Below the pieces are notes generated by a model. That model saw only the letters and a program-made list of their open reading frames with translations, did no database searches and was not told where the DNA came from. A stretch of 31,765 nt of DNA from an uncultured Eubacteriales bacterium (GTDB taxonomy: Bacteria > Bacillota > Clostridia > Oscillospirales > CAG-272): the NCBI GenBank assembly GCA_934393265.1, contig CAKRQL010000023.1, forward strand, positions 1-31,765. The letters run 5' to 3'. Positions 1 to 7,846 of this stretch are shown here, in pieces. The position numbers and the translations under genes were made by a program. Within the stretch, counting starts at the first letter, position 1; every line of letters starts with the position of its first letter.

Positions 1-2433
1 TGCAAGTATGAAAGTGGATATATTTGCGGCGATATTACAGAGGATGCAACCAAATCTGCACTATATGCTCAGCTTGATTTGTGGAGAAAAAAAGAAAACG
101 TATCTCGTATTGATGTTGTAATCGCCACTCCACCTTGTCAAGGAATGTCCGTAGCAAATCACAAAAAAAGCGCTACAGAGATTGTAAGAAACTCTTTGGT
201 GATTGAGTCAATAAAGATTATCAAGCAGATCAATCCTCGCTTTTTCATATTTGAAAATGTTCCGGCATTTATGAAAACCATCTGCACCGATATTGATGGC
301 ACAAACAAAACCATTGCCGAGGCAATCGAAAACAATCTTGGCGCAGAATATTCATATATTTCTCGAATCATTAACTTCAAAAATCATGGTGCTTGTTCGA
401 GCAGACAGCGTACTGTTGTTATTGGAGTTTCTAAGGATTATGCTGATGAAGTTTCGCCGTTAGAACTCTATCCCGATCTTGTGGAAGAAAAGACCCTAAG
501 ACAAGTAATCGGTGATCTGAAGCCTTTGACAGAGTTCGGTGAGATAGACGAGAATGACATATACCATTCTTTCAGAGTGTATCCCGAACATATGAGAGCG
601 TGGATCTCCGATATCAAAGAGGGCGAATCTGCTTTTGATAATGTTGATGATTGCAAAAAGCCTCACCAAGTTAAGGATGGCAAGATTGTAATCAATCAGC
701 AGAAAAACGGTGACAAGTACAAACGCCAGTATTGGAACAAAGTAGGTCCGTGCATTCACACGAGAAACGATCAGCTCGCAAGTCAGAATACGATTCATCC
801 AAGTGATGACCGAGTTTTCAGCATCCGAGAACTGATGATGATGATGACGGTTCCTTATTCTTTCAAATGGGTAGATGCAGACTTAGAATCACTTAATCAG
901 CTCTCCGCAGCAAAGAAGAGAGCGTTTTTGAAAAAAGAAGAAATCAAGATTAGACAATCTTTGGGCGAAGCTGTTCCCACTGTAATATTCCAGGCTATTG
1001 CCAAGAAAATTGCTAATGTTCTAAAGCATACTCCCCTGAATACTGCAACGATCAATAAAATCGTAAACGAACAGGGATTGGCTGATGTCGAAAAGCTCAA
1101 AAGTTTTATCACCAAAAATGAAATGTCCTTATCCGCTGCGACGTTGGGAAAAATCGCAGAATTAGCCAATACAAGTCGTACCGATAATGCTGCTTTTTTT
1201 ACCAGCAAAACGCTCATAACAGAAATGATGAAATCCCTGCCGGATACCGATCAGTTAATGGTAAGGATTCTTGAACCGTCGGTTGGTGTAGGCAATTTTA
1301 TCCCTCTTATACTTAAAAAATTTGAGGGCAAGGAAATCATTCTTGATGTGGTAGACATTGATGAACATAGTTTGGAGATAGTGAAACTGATACTGAAAAA
1401 CTATGATATTCCTCAAAACTGTACCATTAATTACATCGCTGATGATTTTTTGCTCCACGATTTTGACGAGAGATACGATTACATCATTGGCAACCCGCCG
1501 TTCTACAAAATGAAATCCGTTAACACTTTGTTGAAGGTTTATCGCCAAAATGCAATCAATCGGGATACTACTAACATTTGCTCCTTTTTTCTTGATAAAG
1601 CGATGAGTATCGGAAATTATGTAGCATTGGTTTTTCCGAAGTTCTTGCTGAACACACCGGAGTTTGCCAAAACACGAGAGTATCTTTCCGAAAAAGCTGT
1701 TGAGTGTATTATTGATTTTGGCGAAAAAGGATTTCCGGGCGTGTTGGTTGAAACATTGGCAATTTTTATTAACAACCAAGGTCGTCCATTGAAAACAAAT
1801 GTGTTTTCTTTTACACATGGCATTCGACTTGAACAAGCGCAGGACTACATCTTTGATAAAAAGCTCCCTTATTGGATTATCTATCGGAATGTTGAGTTTG
1901 ATAGTGTCTGCAAGCAGTTGGATTTTAACGTTTTTAAGGTTTTTCGTGATCGACAGATAACAAACAAGCTGCTGTCTGATGCCGGAGATATTAGAGTTCT
2001 AAAATCCCGCAACATCAGCGACAACGGGAAAGATGTAATTGACATTGATGGGTATGATTCTTATATATCTTCCATCGAGGCAAGGTCGCTTTCTGTTTTT
2101 GAATATCTGCGGAGAGAAGATGTCTATTTGGCTCCCAATATGACCTATAAACCTCGAATGATGAAAAAACCCAAGGACACCCTTGTTAATGGTTCTTTAG
2201 CGATTCTTGTTCCTAAAAGAGAAATCATTCCCACCGAGGCACAGCTTGAATATTTCTCAACACAGGAATACAGGGATTTTTATCAAGTGGCGAGAAATTA
2301 TCAGACCAGATCACTGAATGTGGATGCTTGCTCGGTATTCTTCTACGGACTTTTACGTGAAAACGAAAAGCCTGTACCTATTACCGAAAAGCTGGATGAA
2401 CAAGAAAACGTTCAGATTTCAATGTTTAACTAA
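1..2433 (+). CDS. Fused m5C + m6A DNA methyltransferase, 5'-truncated by window edge
   Basis: This modifies DNA in a restriction-modification system, with cytosine-5 and adenine-N6 methyltransferase halves in one chain. The frame is open to base 1, so the start lies upstream; the TTG at 79 is not a convincing start. Numbered from base 1, the cytosine half has the catalytic TPPCQG (Cys46), ENV (85-87), a motif VIII-like SSRQR and a late SIRE motif. Motif I (DLFxGxGG) is missing and must lie upstream. The adenine half has the SAM-binding EPSVGVGNF (425-433) and catalytic NPPF (498-501), followed by a target-recognition-like C-terminus; 810 residues are visible. An HNH nuclease gene follows after 18 nt. 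By family knowledge, m5C/m6A pairs suit asymmetric sites where each strand gets a different mark (Esp3I/Eco31I/Alw26I type). That kinship is an inference from architecture only. Confidence 0.93.
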   Translation, partial: CKYESGYICGDITEDATKSALYAQLDLWRKKENVSRIDVVIATPPCQGMSVANHKKSATEIVRNSLVIESIKIIKQINPRFFIFENVPAFMKTICTDIDGTNKTIAEAIENNLGAEYSYISRIINFKNHGACSSRQRTVVIGVSKDYADEVSPLELYPDLVEEKTLRQVIGDLKPLTEFGEIDENDIYHSFRVYPEHMRAWISDIKEGESAFDNVDDCKKPHQVKDGKIVINQQKNGDKYKRQYWNKVGPCIHTRNDQLASQNTIHPSDDRVFSIRELMMMMTVPYSFKWVDADLESLNQLSAAKKRAFLKKEEIKIRQSLGEAVPTVIFQAIAKKIANVLKHTPLNTATINKIVNEQGLADVEKLKSFITKNEMSLSAATLGKIAELANTSRTDNAAFFTSKTLITEMMKSLPDTDQLMVRILEPSVGVGNFIPLILKKFEGKEIILDVVDIDEHSLEIVKLILKNYDIPQNCTINYIADDFLLHDFDERYDYIIGNPPFYKMKSVNTLLKVYRQNAINRDTTNICSFFLDKAMSIGNYVALVFPKFLLNTPEFAKTREYLSEKAVECIIDFGEKGFPGVLVETLAIFINNQGRPLKTNVFSFTHGIRLEQAQDYIFDKKLPYWIIYRNVEFDSVCKQLDFNVFKVFRDRQITNKLLSDAGDIRVLKSRNISDNGKDVIDIDGYDSYISSIEARSLSVFEYLRREDVYLAPNMTYKPRMMKKPKDTLVNGSLAILVPKREIIPTEAQLEYFSTQEYRDFYQVARNYQTRSLNVDACSVFFYGLLRENEKPVPITEKLDEQENVQISMFN

Positions 2434-2451
2434 CGAAAAGAGGCGAATGAA

Positions 2452-3675
2452 ATGTTAACGCAACAAGCTATCATAGAATTTTGTAATCAGTATGATTACG
2501 ATATAAGAAAAAGCGGTAATGGTAGATGGATTGACCAAAAGTGTGCAGCAGACGTAGTTACTGTTGTGGCAGACTGTATCTATAATTACGCCCTGCAGGA
2601 TGAAGATGGCATTTTTACTTCGACTGAAATATGGCACTATGACTATACTGTTGAAAATGTTGAAGCCATTTTCAAGAAGCCCGGTGTAGAAAATGAAGCC
2701 GCAAGAAGCGAATACGATAAATTCTTCCAACAGCCAATGGAGATGCTGGCAAACGCAAACGTTTTGAAGAAAACAAAGCGAGGAAATCGAAACTTTTATC
2801 AAGTGAACAACTTGGAAGTTCTTGAGTACATTGCCTTGCGTGAGCGTAATGCGCTGTTTTTCTTGAAGACCTATATCGAGAAAGTTCTGCGAGACAGCGG
2901 AATTTATGCGGATTTTGAAGCATTCTTCAGAACACAAACCAAAGATGCTTATCAGCACGTTAAAGAGGTGTTTTCAAGTTTTATCATCAGAAACACCAAA
3001 ATCAATGGTACTGTAGAGTGCAACCGTATTTTCATTAAGGTGTTAAATCCGTTGGCATACTTCAATAATTCCTGTGGTACTGAAAAAGGTAGATTGTCTG
3101 AGCAAATCATCACCTATGATATGTTGATGTATAACCGCAATAACTTTAGAGATGTATATGCGGATAAGCCCAAGGGCGTAACACGAAAAGAGTATGCTAC
3201 GGCACATCCTGTGGAAGTCAACGAAGCATATTATCATTATCAATCTGCAAAAGCCAAGAGATTCCTCCGTTTGTTCAACGATCAGAATCGTGGAGGACAA
3301 ACAGAACATCTTGAAGCGGCTCATATGCGTGATAAGGCAATACATATGCACCACATCTTCCCTGAAGCAATTTATCCCGAAATCTGCTATTACTTGGAGA
3401 ATATTATTGCGCTGACCCCGACACAGCATTTGAATTATGCTCATCCGAACGGTCATACACAAGAAATCGACGAGCAGTATCAACATTTGCTCTTGCTCTC
3501 CAAGGCAGATCGAATCTATGAAAATCTGACAGATGTTGCGGCAGAAAAGATTTATGAGTTTTCTAATTTCTTGTTTGTTCTCAACGTCGGCTTTGATAAT
3601 GACGATGTGTTGGAAATTGCAGACATGGATTTCTGCTCCGTCATTAACGCTATCAATGTGCATTATGCAGCATAA
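2452..3675 (+). CDS. HNH restriction endonuclease, partner of the upstream methyltransferase
   Basis: This is a 407-residue protein with a C-terminal HNH nuclease motif: HMHH (298-301), then N317 in ENIIAL and H326 in TQHLNYAH. That order and spacing match the beta-beta-alpha metal HNH fold that cuts DNA. The N-terminal 250 residues show no motif I recognise and probably hold DNA recognition. The ATG at 2452 follows GAAAAGAGGCGAATGAA, with AGAGG as the ribosome site, 18 nt after the methyltransferase stop, so the two are almost certainly one operon. An HNH enzyme beside a fused m5C/m6A methyltransferase recalls Type IIS systems such as Eco31I, though this protein is shorter. Cleavage activity and target site cannot be read from sequence. 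An HNH nicking or modification-dependent enzyme is the main alternative. Confidence 0.85.
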   Translation: MLTQQAIIEFCNQYDYDIRKSGNGRWIDQKCAADVVTVVADCIYNYALQDEDGIFTSTEIWHYDYTVENVEAIFKKPGVENEAARSEYDKFFQQPMEMLANANVLKKTKRGNRNFYQVNNLEVLEYIALRERNALFFLKTYIEKVLRDSGIYADFEAFFRTQTKDAYQHVKEVFSSFIIRNTKINGTVECNRIFIKVLNPLAYFNNSCGTEKGRLSEQIITYDMLMYNRNNFRDVYADKPKGVTRKEYATAHPVEVNEAYYHYQSAKAKRFLRLFNDQNRGGQTEHLEAAHMRDKAIHMHHIFPEAIYPEICYYLENIIALTPTQHLNYAHPNGHTQEIDEQYQHLLLLSKADRIYENLTDVAAEKIYEFSNFLFVLNVGFDNDDVLEIADMDFCSVINAINVHYAA

Positions 3676-3686
3676 GGAGGAAAGTT

Positions 3687-3974
3687 ATGATATTATTTGG
3701 AAAAAATGGACAGGTGCGTTTTAATTCGGAAGAAGAACTTCGCATAGCTATTGATTACATTTTGAACTCTGATAATGTGGATTTTGAGATTCACGAAGAC
3801 AACCAGAACCAAAGTGCGTGGGCACCAGAAGAGCGTATTCATTTTAGGAGTGAACACGGCGTTCCAGATTGCTTAAAGAGAAATATGACAGCAGGTAAAG
3901 CTGGAATCTACGGAAGAATCAACTGCAAAGAATTTTGTGACATGGTTCGTGTAGAGGCACGTAGAAAATTATAG
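3687..3974 (+). CDS. Small hypothetical protein in the restriction-modification operon
   Basis: I do not recognise this 95-residue protein. It starts at an ATG behind a very strong ribosome site (AAGGAGGAAAGTT), 11 nt after the HNH nuclease stop, so it is co-transcribed. It is soluble, with no membrane segment. It has a mixed acidic N-terminal half and a basic C-terminal half ending in RVEARRKL. Two cysteines (in DCLK and NCKEF) and a His-rich patch around EERIHFRSEHG are visible, but no known metal-binding pattern. A controller protein of a restriction operon would normally show a helix-turn-helix, which I do not see here. It could be an accessory subunit of the nuclease or an unrelated small gene carried with the island. 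Confidence 0.72.
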   Translation: MILFGKNGQVRFNSEEELRIAIDYILNSDNVDFEIHEDNQNQSAWAPEERIHFRSEHGVPDCLKRNMTAGKAGIYGRINCKEFCDMVRVEARRKL

Positions 3975-4055
3975 AATTTATTGTTGTTTCTTGACACATA
4001 TACTGTCTGTTAAAACACCCAGTTATTATTAATTTGCCTAAAGGATTGTAGTTGC

Positions 4056-4796
4056 ATGCAGATACTTGATTTTATTGAAAAAACTGACTTATCAAAGCAA
4101 AATGAATGTGAAAAAGCGAAGTTGTTGTGTTTTTACCACTATAAGGAAACAGGAACTAATGTGTTTTCAATGACTCTTATTTCAGAATTGATGATTAACA
4201 GCGGTTACAATGCGCCCAACACATCAAGATTAAAAGACAACCTCACAAGTGGAAAGAATAAAGCATTTTTAAAATCAAAAGGAAACGCTCCTACCATAGA
4301 ATTTGTACCAGCTATTTTTCAATCATTAGAGAAGACTATTGGTGCTTTCTGGACGGACACAACTACAATAGAATCATGTAGCGAATTATTAGACGAAACA
4401 AAATTCTGTGGTTATAGAAATTATTTGGATAGGTTGATATATCAGATCAATCATTCATATGCAAATAATTGTTATGACGCAGCAGCGGTGTTGATGCGAA
4501 GGTTATTTGAAGTATTGTTAATATTATCTTATCAATATTTGGGCATAGACAATGAGATAAAAGACGCCTCCGGCTATGGTTATTTAATGCTTGAGGGAAT
4601 CGTTAATAATGCAAAAAGCAACCAAACATTGAAGTTATCAAGGATAAAAAAAGAATTTGACGCATTCCGTGCCGTCGGCAACTTTTCAGCACATAGTATT
4701 ACATACACTGCCGGAAGAAAAGACATAGATGATATCAAACTTAACTATCGAGCTATGCTTGAAGAATTATATAATAAAGCGGGGTTAACAACATAA
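4056..4796 (+). CDS. HEPN/DUF4145-like protein, possible defence RNase or toxin
   Basis: This 246-residue protein has an N-terminal region (about 1-110) with no recognised fold. The C-terminal helical half includes YRNYLDRLIYQ, a stretch around AAAVLMRRLFEVLLILSYQYLG, and RAVGNFSAHS near the end. The R-x-x-GN-x-x-AH signature is typical of DUF4145/HEPN-superfamily proteins, whose Arg/His pair often cuts RNA in defence systems. The ATG at 4056 follows AAAGGATTGTAGTTGC. Its stop overlaps the next gene's ATG by one base (TAATG), which signals translational coupling. An 81-nt gap separates it from the restriction operon. The gap contains TTGACA at 3991-3996 but no convincing -10, so it may have its own promoter. 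The HEPN assignment is by motif only; the RNase role is an inference. Confidence 0.75.
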   Translation: MQILDFIEKTDLSKQNECEKAKLLCFYHYKETGTNVFSMTLISELMINSGYNAPNTSRLKDNLTSGKNKAFLKSKGNAPTIEFVPAIFQSLEKTIGAFWTDTTTIESCSELLDETKFCGYRNYLDRLIYQINHSYANNCYDAAAVLMRRLFEVLLILSYQYLGIDNEIKDASGYGYLMLEGIVNNAKSNQTLKLSRIKKEFDAFRAVGNFSAHSITYTAGRKDIDDIKLNYRAMLEELYNKAGLTT

Positions 4797-5755
4797 TGGG
4801 AGAAAAATCAGAAATTCGTGTAAAATTTGAAATCGGCGAAATCAAATTTGAAGCAGAGGGTTCTGCTGACTTGGTTGAAAGAGAAAGAAGTATTTTCAAC
4901 AATACTCTTCTACCAGCTGCAATTGACGCAATAGTACGCACTCGTAGTGTGCCACAAAGTGCTCAATACATAGAAACTCAAGATTCACAGCAACCAGCTA
5001 TTTTGACAACGACTAATGCTGTTGCTTTGCCAGAGCAAGCTACGGTAAATTCAACGATAGATTTTTCAAGGATGAGCCTTGCTTCTTTTGCAAAGTCAAA
5101 AGGGGCAGATGCACACTATGATTTTATTATCTGTGCCGTTTATTTTAATGAGAAGCGAAATGGTATTTCATCATTTTCTTCTGTTACTCTTAAAGAGTTA
5201 TATTCCGAAGCAAAAAAGCCTTTACCAAATAATCTAAGTATGTCATTAAGTGAATTGGTCAAAAAAGGATTAATTATGGAAGACATTTCTGCGAAGGGAT
5301 CAACTCCCAAAATGTATGTTTTAACTTCAGAGGGCGAAGAATCTATTAAAAATATGCATCCTACGGAAACTAAAGAAAAGAAAACGTCATCTAGACCACG
5401 AAAACAGCGTCAAAAGGTTGATTCTCCATATTCTACAATCAACTGTGATGATTTGAACTTAGCTCAGTATCCAGAAGTAAAATCGTTCAAAGATTTTAAA
5501 GAAAAGATGATGCTCATTCTTTATATCATCACCAATGAGGGAAAGGGTGAATGGTTTACAACGGCAGATATTCTTTGCCTTATGACGGATATTTTTGGCG
5601 AATCAGCGACTAAGAAGCAAGTTGAAGGCGTCTTTAAGCGAGAAAAAAGATGGTTTAAGTGCGAAAATATTGAAGGAAGCAATAAATTTATACATAGAAA
5701 GCTACTTAATGAAGGAAAATCGTACGCAAAATCATTAACAGTTGCGACAGAATAG
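4796..5755 (+). CDS. Hypothetical protein with two winged-helix-like repeats, coupled to HEPN-like gene
   Basis: This is a 319-residue protein of unknown function. Residues 1-50 form a short beta-rich segment (IRVKFEIGEIKFEAEG) followed by a helix ending in IDAIVRTR. A low-complexity Gln/Thr linker follows. Two stretches of about 80 residues then look alike. The first runs from YDFIICAVYF through a helix-turn-helix-like part to KMYVLTSEG. The second runs from KEKMMLILYI to KFIHRKLLNEGKSYAKSL. Each starts with a hydrophobic helix, has a polar S/T-rich turn, and ends in a beta wing, as in winged helices. A basic linker (KEKKTSSRPRKQRQK) joins them. It overlaps the HEPN-like gene by one base, so the pair is expressed together and could be a toxin with a DNA-binding antitoxin or sensor. 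That pairing is a guess. Confidence 0.75.
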   Translation: MGEKSEIRVKFEIGEIKFEAEGSADLVERERSIFNNTLLPAAIDAIVRTRSVPQSAQYIETQDSQQPAILTTTNAVALPEQATVNSTIDFSRMSLASFAKSKGADAHYDFIICAVYFNEKRNGISSFSSVTLKELYSEAKKPLPNNLSMSLSELVKKGLIMEDISAKGSTPKMYVLTSEGEESIKNMHPTETKEKKTSSRPRKQRQKVDSPYSTINCDDLNLAQYPEVKSFKDFKEKMMLILYIITNEGKGEWFTTADILCLMTDIFGESATKKQVEGVFKREKRWFKCENIEGSNKFIHRKLLNEGKSYAKSLTVATE

Positions 5756-5903
5756 TTGTGGCAACGAAATGGCAACAAAAAATCGGATAGCGTATGCTTT
5801 ACCGATAATTCAAATAAAACAGGTACTCTCTGATAAATTTCATAAACAAAAGTGTTTAAGATTGATTTACAGGGAGCGAGTGGGAATAACATAAAAAACG
5901 GAT
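5756..5903. other. Gene-free AT-rich junction at the right edge of the island
   Basis: This 148-nt stretch has no credible gene. It holds a direct repeat TGGCAAC at 5759-5765 and 5770-5776. It also holds a weak stem (ATCGG at 5782-5786 with CCGAT at 5802-5806). Base composition changes from AT-rich to GC-rich within about 150 nt to the right. Such GTTGCCA-type repeats are sometimes seen near integrase gene ends, but there is no integrase here. Confidence 0.5.
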
Positions 5904-5951
5904 CCCCCGGCACCCGTGTATCAATTTTGCGGGCGCCGGGGGAATTGTTTT
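5904..5951. terminator. Bidirectional intrinsic terminator at island/core boundary
   Basis: The arms at 5904-5916 (CCCCCGGCACCCG) and 5930-5942 pair with one mismatch around a 13-nt loop. The plus strand continues AATTGTTTTTTC. The minus strand continues ATCCGTTTTTTATG. The hairpin can therefore stop transcripts from the island (plus) and from the membrane protein gene at 5984-6766 (minus), whose stop is 42 nt away. Confidence 0.85.
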
Positions 5952-5983
5952 TTCACTTTGCGTATATGGCTTTTTGCACAGTG

Positions 5984-6766
5984 CTAATTGTCTGCAATGC
6001 CGTCGTTTTCCTTTTTCGCATCTTCCGTATTATCTGTGCTTGCTCCCGAAAGCTTCGCGAGGTAGTTATGCCAGAGCACTGCGAGAACATACGAAAGCAC
6101 GGAGCAGAGAATGATTATAAGATAACACGCCGCAATGTATATGACCTCGGACACGGTATAGCTCGCGAAATACTTTGAAAAGAAGTTTATCGTGTCAATC
6201 AGCTCCGACACGAGCTGAAGAGCGAAAAATATGAGCACCGTAACCCCGATGAACGTCCCGGTGACAGTGCCGAAGTCGGCGAGACCCGCCCGTGCCGTGC
6301 AGGCTGCACAGTAGTCCTCCGTGCTGTCATACCGTGGGAGCCTTATGCGCTTTGTCAGCATATATACCGTCCCGATAAGAATAAATTCTCCGACGGCAAA
6401 CGCCAGATATTCGAGCAGCGACATTATTATAGCCTCAACGGACGGATTCCGTTCGTAGACGAAAACTATATATTCTCTCGGTATGCGGTAAAAGGCGGAG
6501 GAGAGAAGCACCGGGAGCGCACGGAAAAGCGGACGGAATGTCCTCCCGCTGTCCTCCGTCGCGGCGAGCCCCGCAATCGCGAGTGCCGGAATCACGGTGA
6601 CTATCAGCGTGTCGGTAAATTTTATAGTGTATTCAACGTAACCGAAATTCGCATTGAGCGAGCCCGCACCCGCACGGAATACGGCATACCACAGGAAAAA
6701 TACCGCCAGATTAATGACGGAGAGCGCCGCGGAGAGCGTGAGCACCCGCTTGCCGGTTTTTTTCAT
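5984..6766 (-). CDS. Multi-pass membrane protein of unknown function
   Basis: This is a 260-residue integral membrane protein with about six hydrophobic segments. The first follows MKKTGKRV, and others include LIVTVIPALAIAG, AFAVGEFILIGTVYML, a stretch around TGTFIGVTVLIFF and a last one around IYIAACYLIIILC. The C-terminal tail is charged and short. I see no enzyme or transporter motif. A longer reading to 6796 exists, but that ATG lies at the -10 box of the promoter at 6797-6825 and would not be transcribed. The internal ATG at 6766 has AGGGGG 9 nt upstream, so I chose it. It is a single-gene unit that ends at the bidirectional terminator by 5904. Confidence 0.8.
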   Translation of the reverse strand: MKKTGKRVLTLSAALSVINLAVFFLWYAVFRAGAGSLNANFGYVEYTIKFTDTLIVTVIPALAIAGLAATEDSGRTFRPLFRALPVLLSSAFYRIPREYIVFVYERNPSVEAIIMSLLEYLAFAVGEFILIGTVYMLTKRIRLPRYDSTEDYCAACTARAGLADFGTVTGTFIGVTVLIFFALQLVSELIDTINFFSKYFASYTVSEVIYIAACYLIIILCSVLSYVLAVLWHNYLAKLSGASTDNTEDAKKENDGIADN

Positions 6767-6796
6767 TATAATAGTCCCCCTCGGTGATGTATTCAT

Positions 6797-6825
6797 ATTC
6801 TACCACACAAAATCCGCGATTTCAA
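6797..6825 (-). promoter_or_regulatory. Sigma-A promoter for the 5984-6766 gene
   Basis: Read on the minus strand, the -35 is TTGAAA (6825-6820), followed by a 17-bp spacer and -10 TAGAAT (6802-6797). It is divergent from the rpsB promoter about 75 bp away. Confidence 0.75.
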
Positions 6826-6899
6826 TAGAGAAGAGCAGATTTGTTTTGCTCCGTATGATAACGCAAATGTGAACTTTTTGTAAACTTTGTATTTCTCTC

Positions 6900-6928
6900 T
6901 TGCGCCACGCGCGTGAATATGCTATTAT
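6900..6928 (+). promoter_or_regulatory. Sigma-A promoter for rpsB-tsf
   Basis: A -35-like TTGCGC (6900-6905) sits 17 bp before -10 TATTAT (6923-6928). The predicted start near 6935 leaves a leader of about 118 nt before the rpsB ATG. Confidence 0.65.
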
Positions 6929-6936
6929 ATTAGACG

Positions 6937-7001
6937 CTGTGCGTCGCACAGACAAAAACACACACGCGAAGGCGGTGTCGCCGGTGCTTGCCGTCGGCAA
7001 G
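6937..7001 (+). promoter_or_regulatory. Hairpin-rich 5' leader of rpsB
   Basis: Three perfect small stems lie in series. CTGTGC pairs with GCACAG around GTC (6937-6951). GGCG pairs with CGCC around GTGT (6971-6982). CTTGCC pairs with GGCAAG around GTC (6987-7001). Ribosomal protein leaders often bind their own product, so this may be an autoregulatory S2 site. That role is an inference. Confidence 0.5.
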
Positions 7002-7052
7002 TCGCGCGCCATGATCCGCGTGGAGGAAAAAACCGAAGGAGGAACATTAAAA

Positions 7053-7796
7053 ATGTTCGAAATCACAATCAAGCAGCTGCTTGAGGCAGGCGTCCATTTC
7101 GGTCACCCGACCAAGAAGTGGAACCCGAAGATGGCTGAGTACATCTTCACCCAGAGAAACGGTATTCATATCGTTGACCTTCAGAAAACCGTGAAGAAGT
7201 TTGAGGAGGCTTACAACTTCATCTCCGGAATGGCGCAGGAGGGCGGAACGCTCCTCTTCGTCGGAACGAAGAAGCAGGCGGCCGAGACCGTAAAGGAAGA
7301 GGCTACCCGTTGCGGACAGTACTACGTAAATGTCCGTTGGCCGGGCGGAATGCTCACAAACTTCAATACTATCCGTAAGTCGATAAAGCGTCTCAAGGAC
7401 CTTGAGAAGATGCAGGCTGACGGTACCTTTGACCTCCTTCCCAAGAAGGAAGTTGCAAAGAAGCTCAAGGAGATAGAGGACCTTGAGAAGGCATACGGCG
7501 GTATAAAGGATATGGACAGACTTCCGTCTGCCGTGTTCATCGTCGACACCCGCAAGGAGAGAAATGCCGTTCTCGAGGCAAAGAAGCTCGGTATTCCGGT
7601 AGTCGCAATAGTCGATACCAACTGCGACCCTGACGATGCCGACTATATAATCCCCGGTAACGACGACGCTATCCGCGCTATAAAGCTCATAAGCGCCGCA
7701 TTTGCAGACGCTGTTATAGAGGCTCACGGCGGAGTGCAGGAGACCCTTCCCGAGGAGACTGCCGAGGAGGCAGCAGAGGAGAGCACCGAGGCGTAA
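7053..7796 (+). CDS. rpsB: 30S ribosomal protein S2
   Basis: This is a structural protein of the small ribosomal subunit, 247 residues, a normal length for S2. The family sequence is clear from the N-terminus (MFEITIKQLLEAGVHFGH), through GTKKQA, the WPGGMLTNF segment, and VDTNCDPDDADYIIPGNDDA near the C-terminus. A short acidic Glu/Ala tail (EETAEEAAEESTEA) follows. The open frame extends upstream to 6900, but that overlaps the promoter. The ATG at 7053 follows AAGGAGGA at 7036-7043 and matches the family start. It heads an operon with tsf, the usual bacterial arrangement, and sits behind a structured leader that may give feedback control. Confidence 0.98.
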   Translation: MFEITIKQLLEAGVHFGHPTKKWNPKMAEYIFTQRNGIHIVDLQKTVKKFEEAYNFISGMAQEGGTLLFVGTKKQAAETVKEEATRCGQYYVNVRWPGGMLTNFNTIRKSIKRLKDLEKMQADGTFDLLPKKEVAKKLKEIEDLEKAYGGIKDMDRLPSAVFIVDTRKERNAVLEAKKLGIPVVAIVDTNCDPDDADYIIPGNDDAIRAIKLISAAFADAVIEAHGGVQETLPEETAEEAAEESTEA

Positions 7797-7846
7797 TTCC
7801 GCCCCGTATCTCCACCCGATAACGATTGATTGAAGGAGACATAAAA

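Noticed and set aside
3991..4020. TTGACA as a promoter before the HEPN-like gene
   Set aside because: No acceptable -10 lies 16-18 bp downstream, so it was not listed as a promoter.
5852..6178. 108-residue plus-strand ORF
   Set aside because: It crosses the bidirectional terminator and lies opposite a membrane protein gene with a good promoter and ribosome site.
6900..7052. N-terminal extension of rpsB to 6900
   Set aside because: It overlaps the -35/-10 region and leader hairpins, and S2 proteins start at the MFEIT-type residue.
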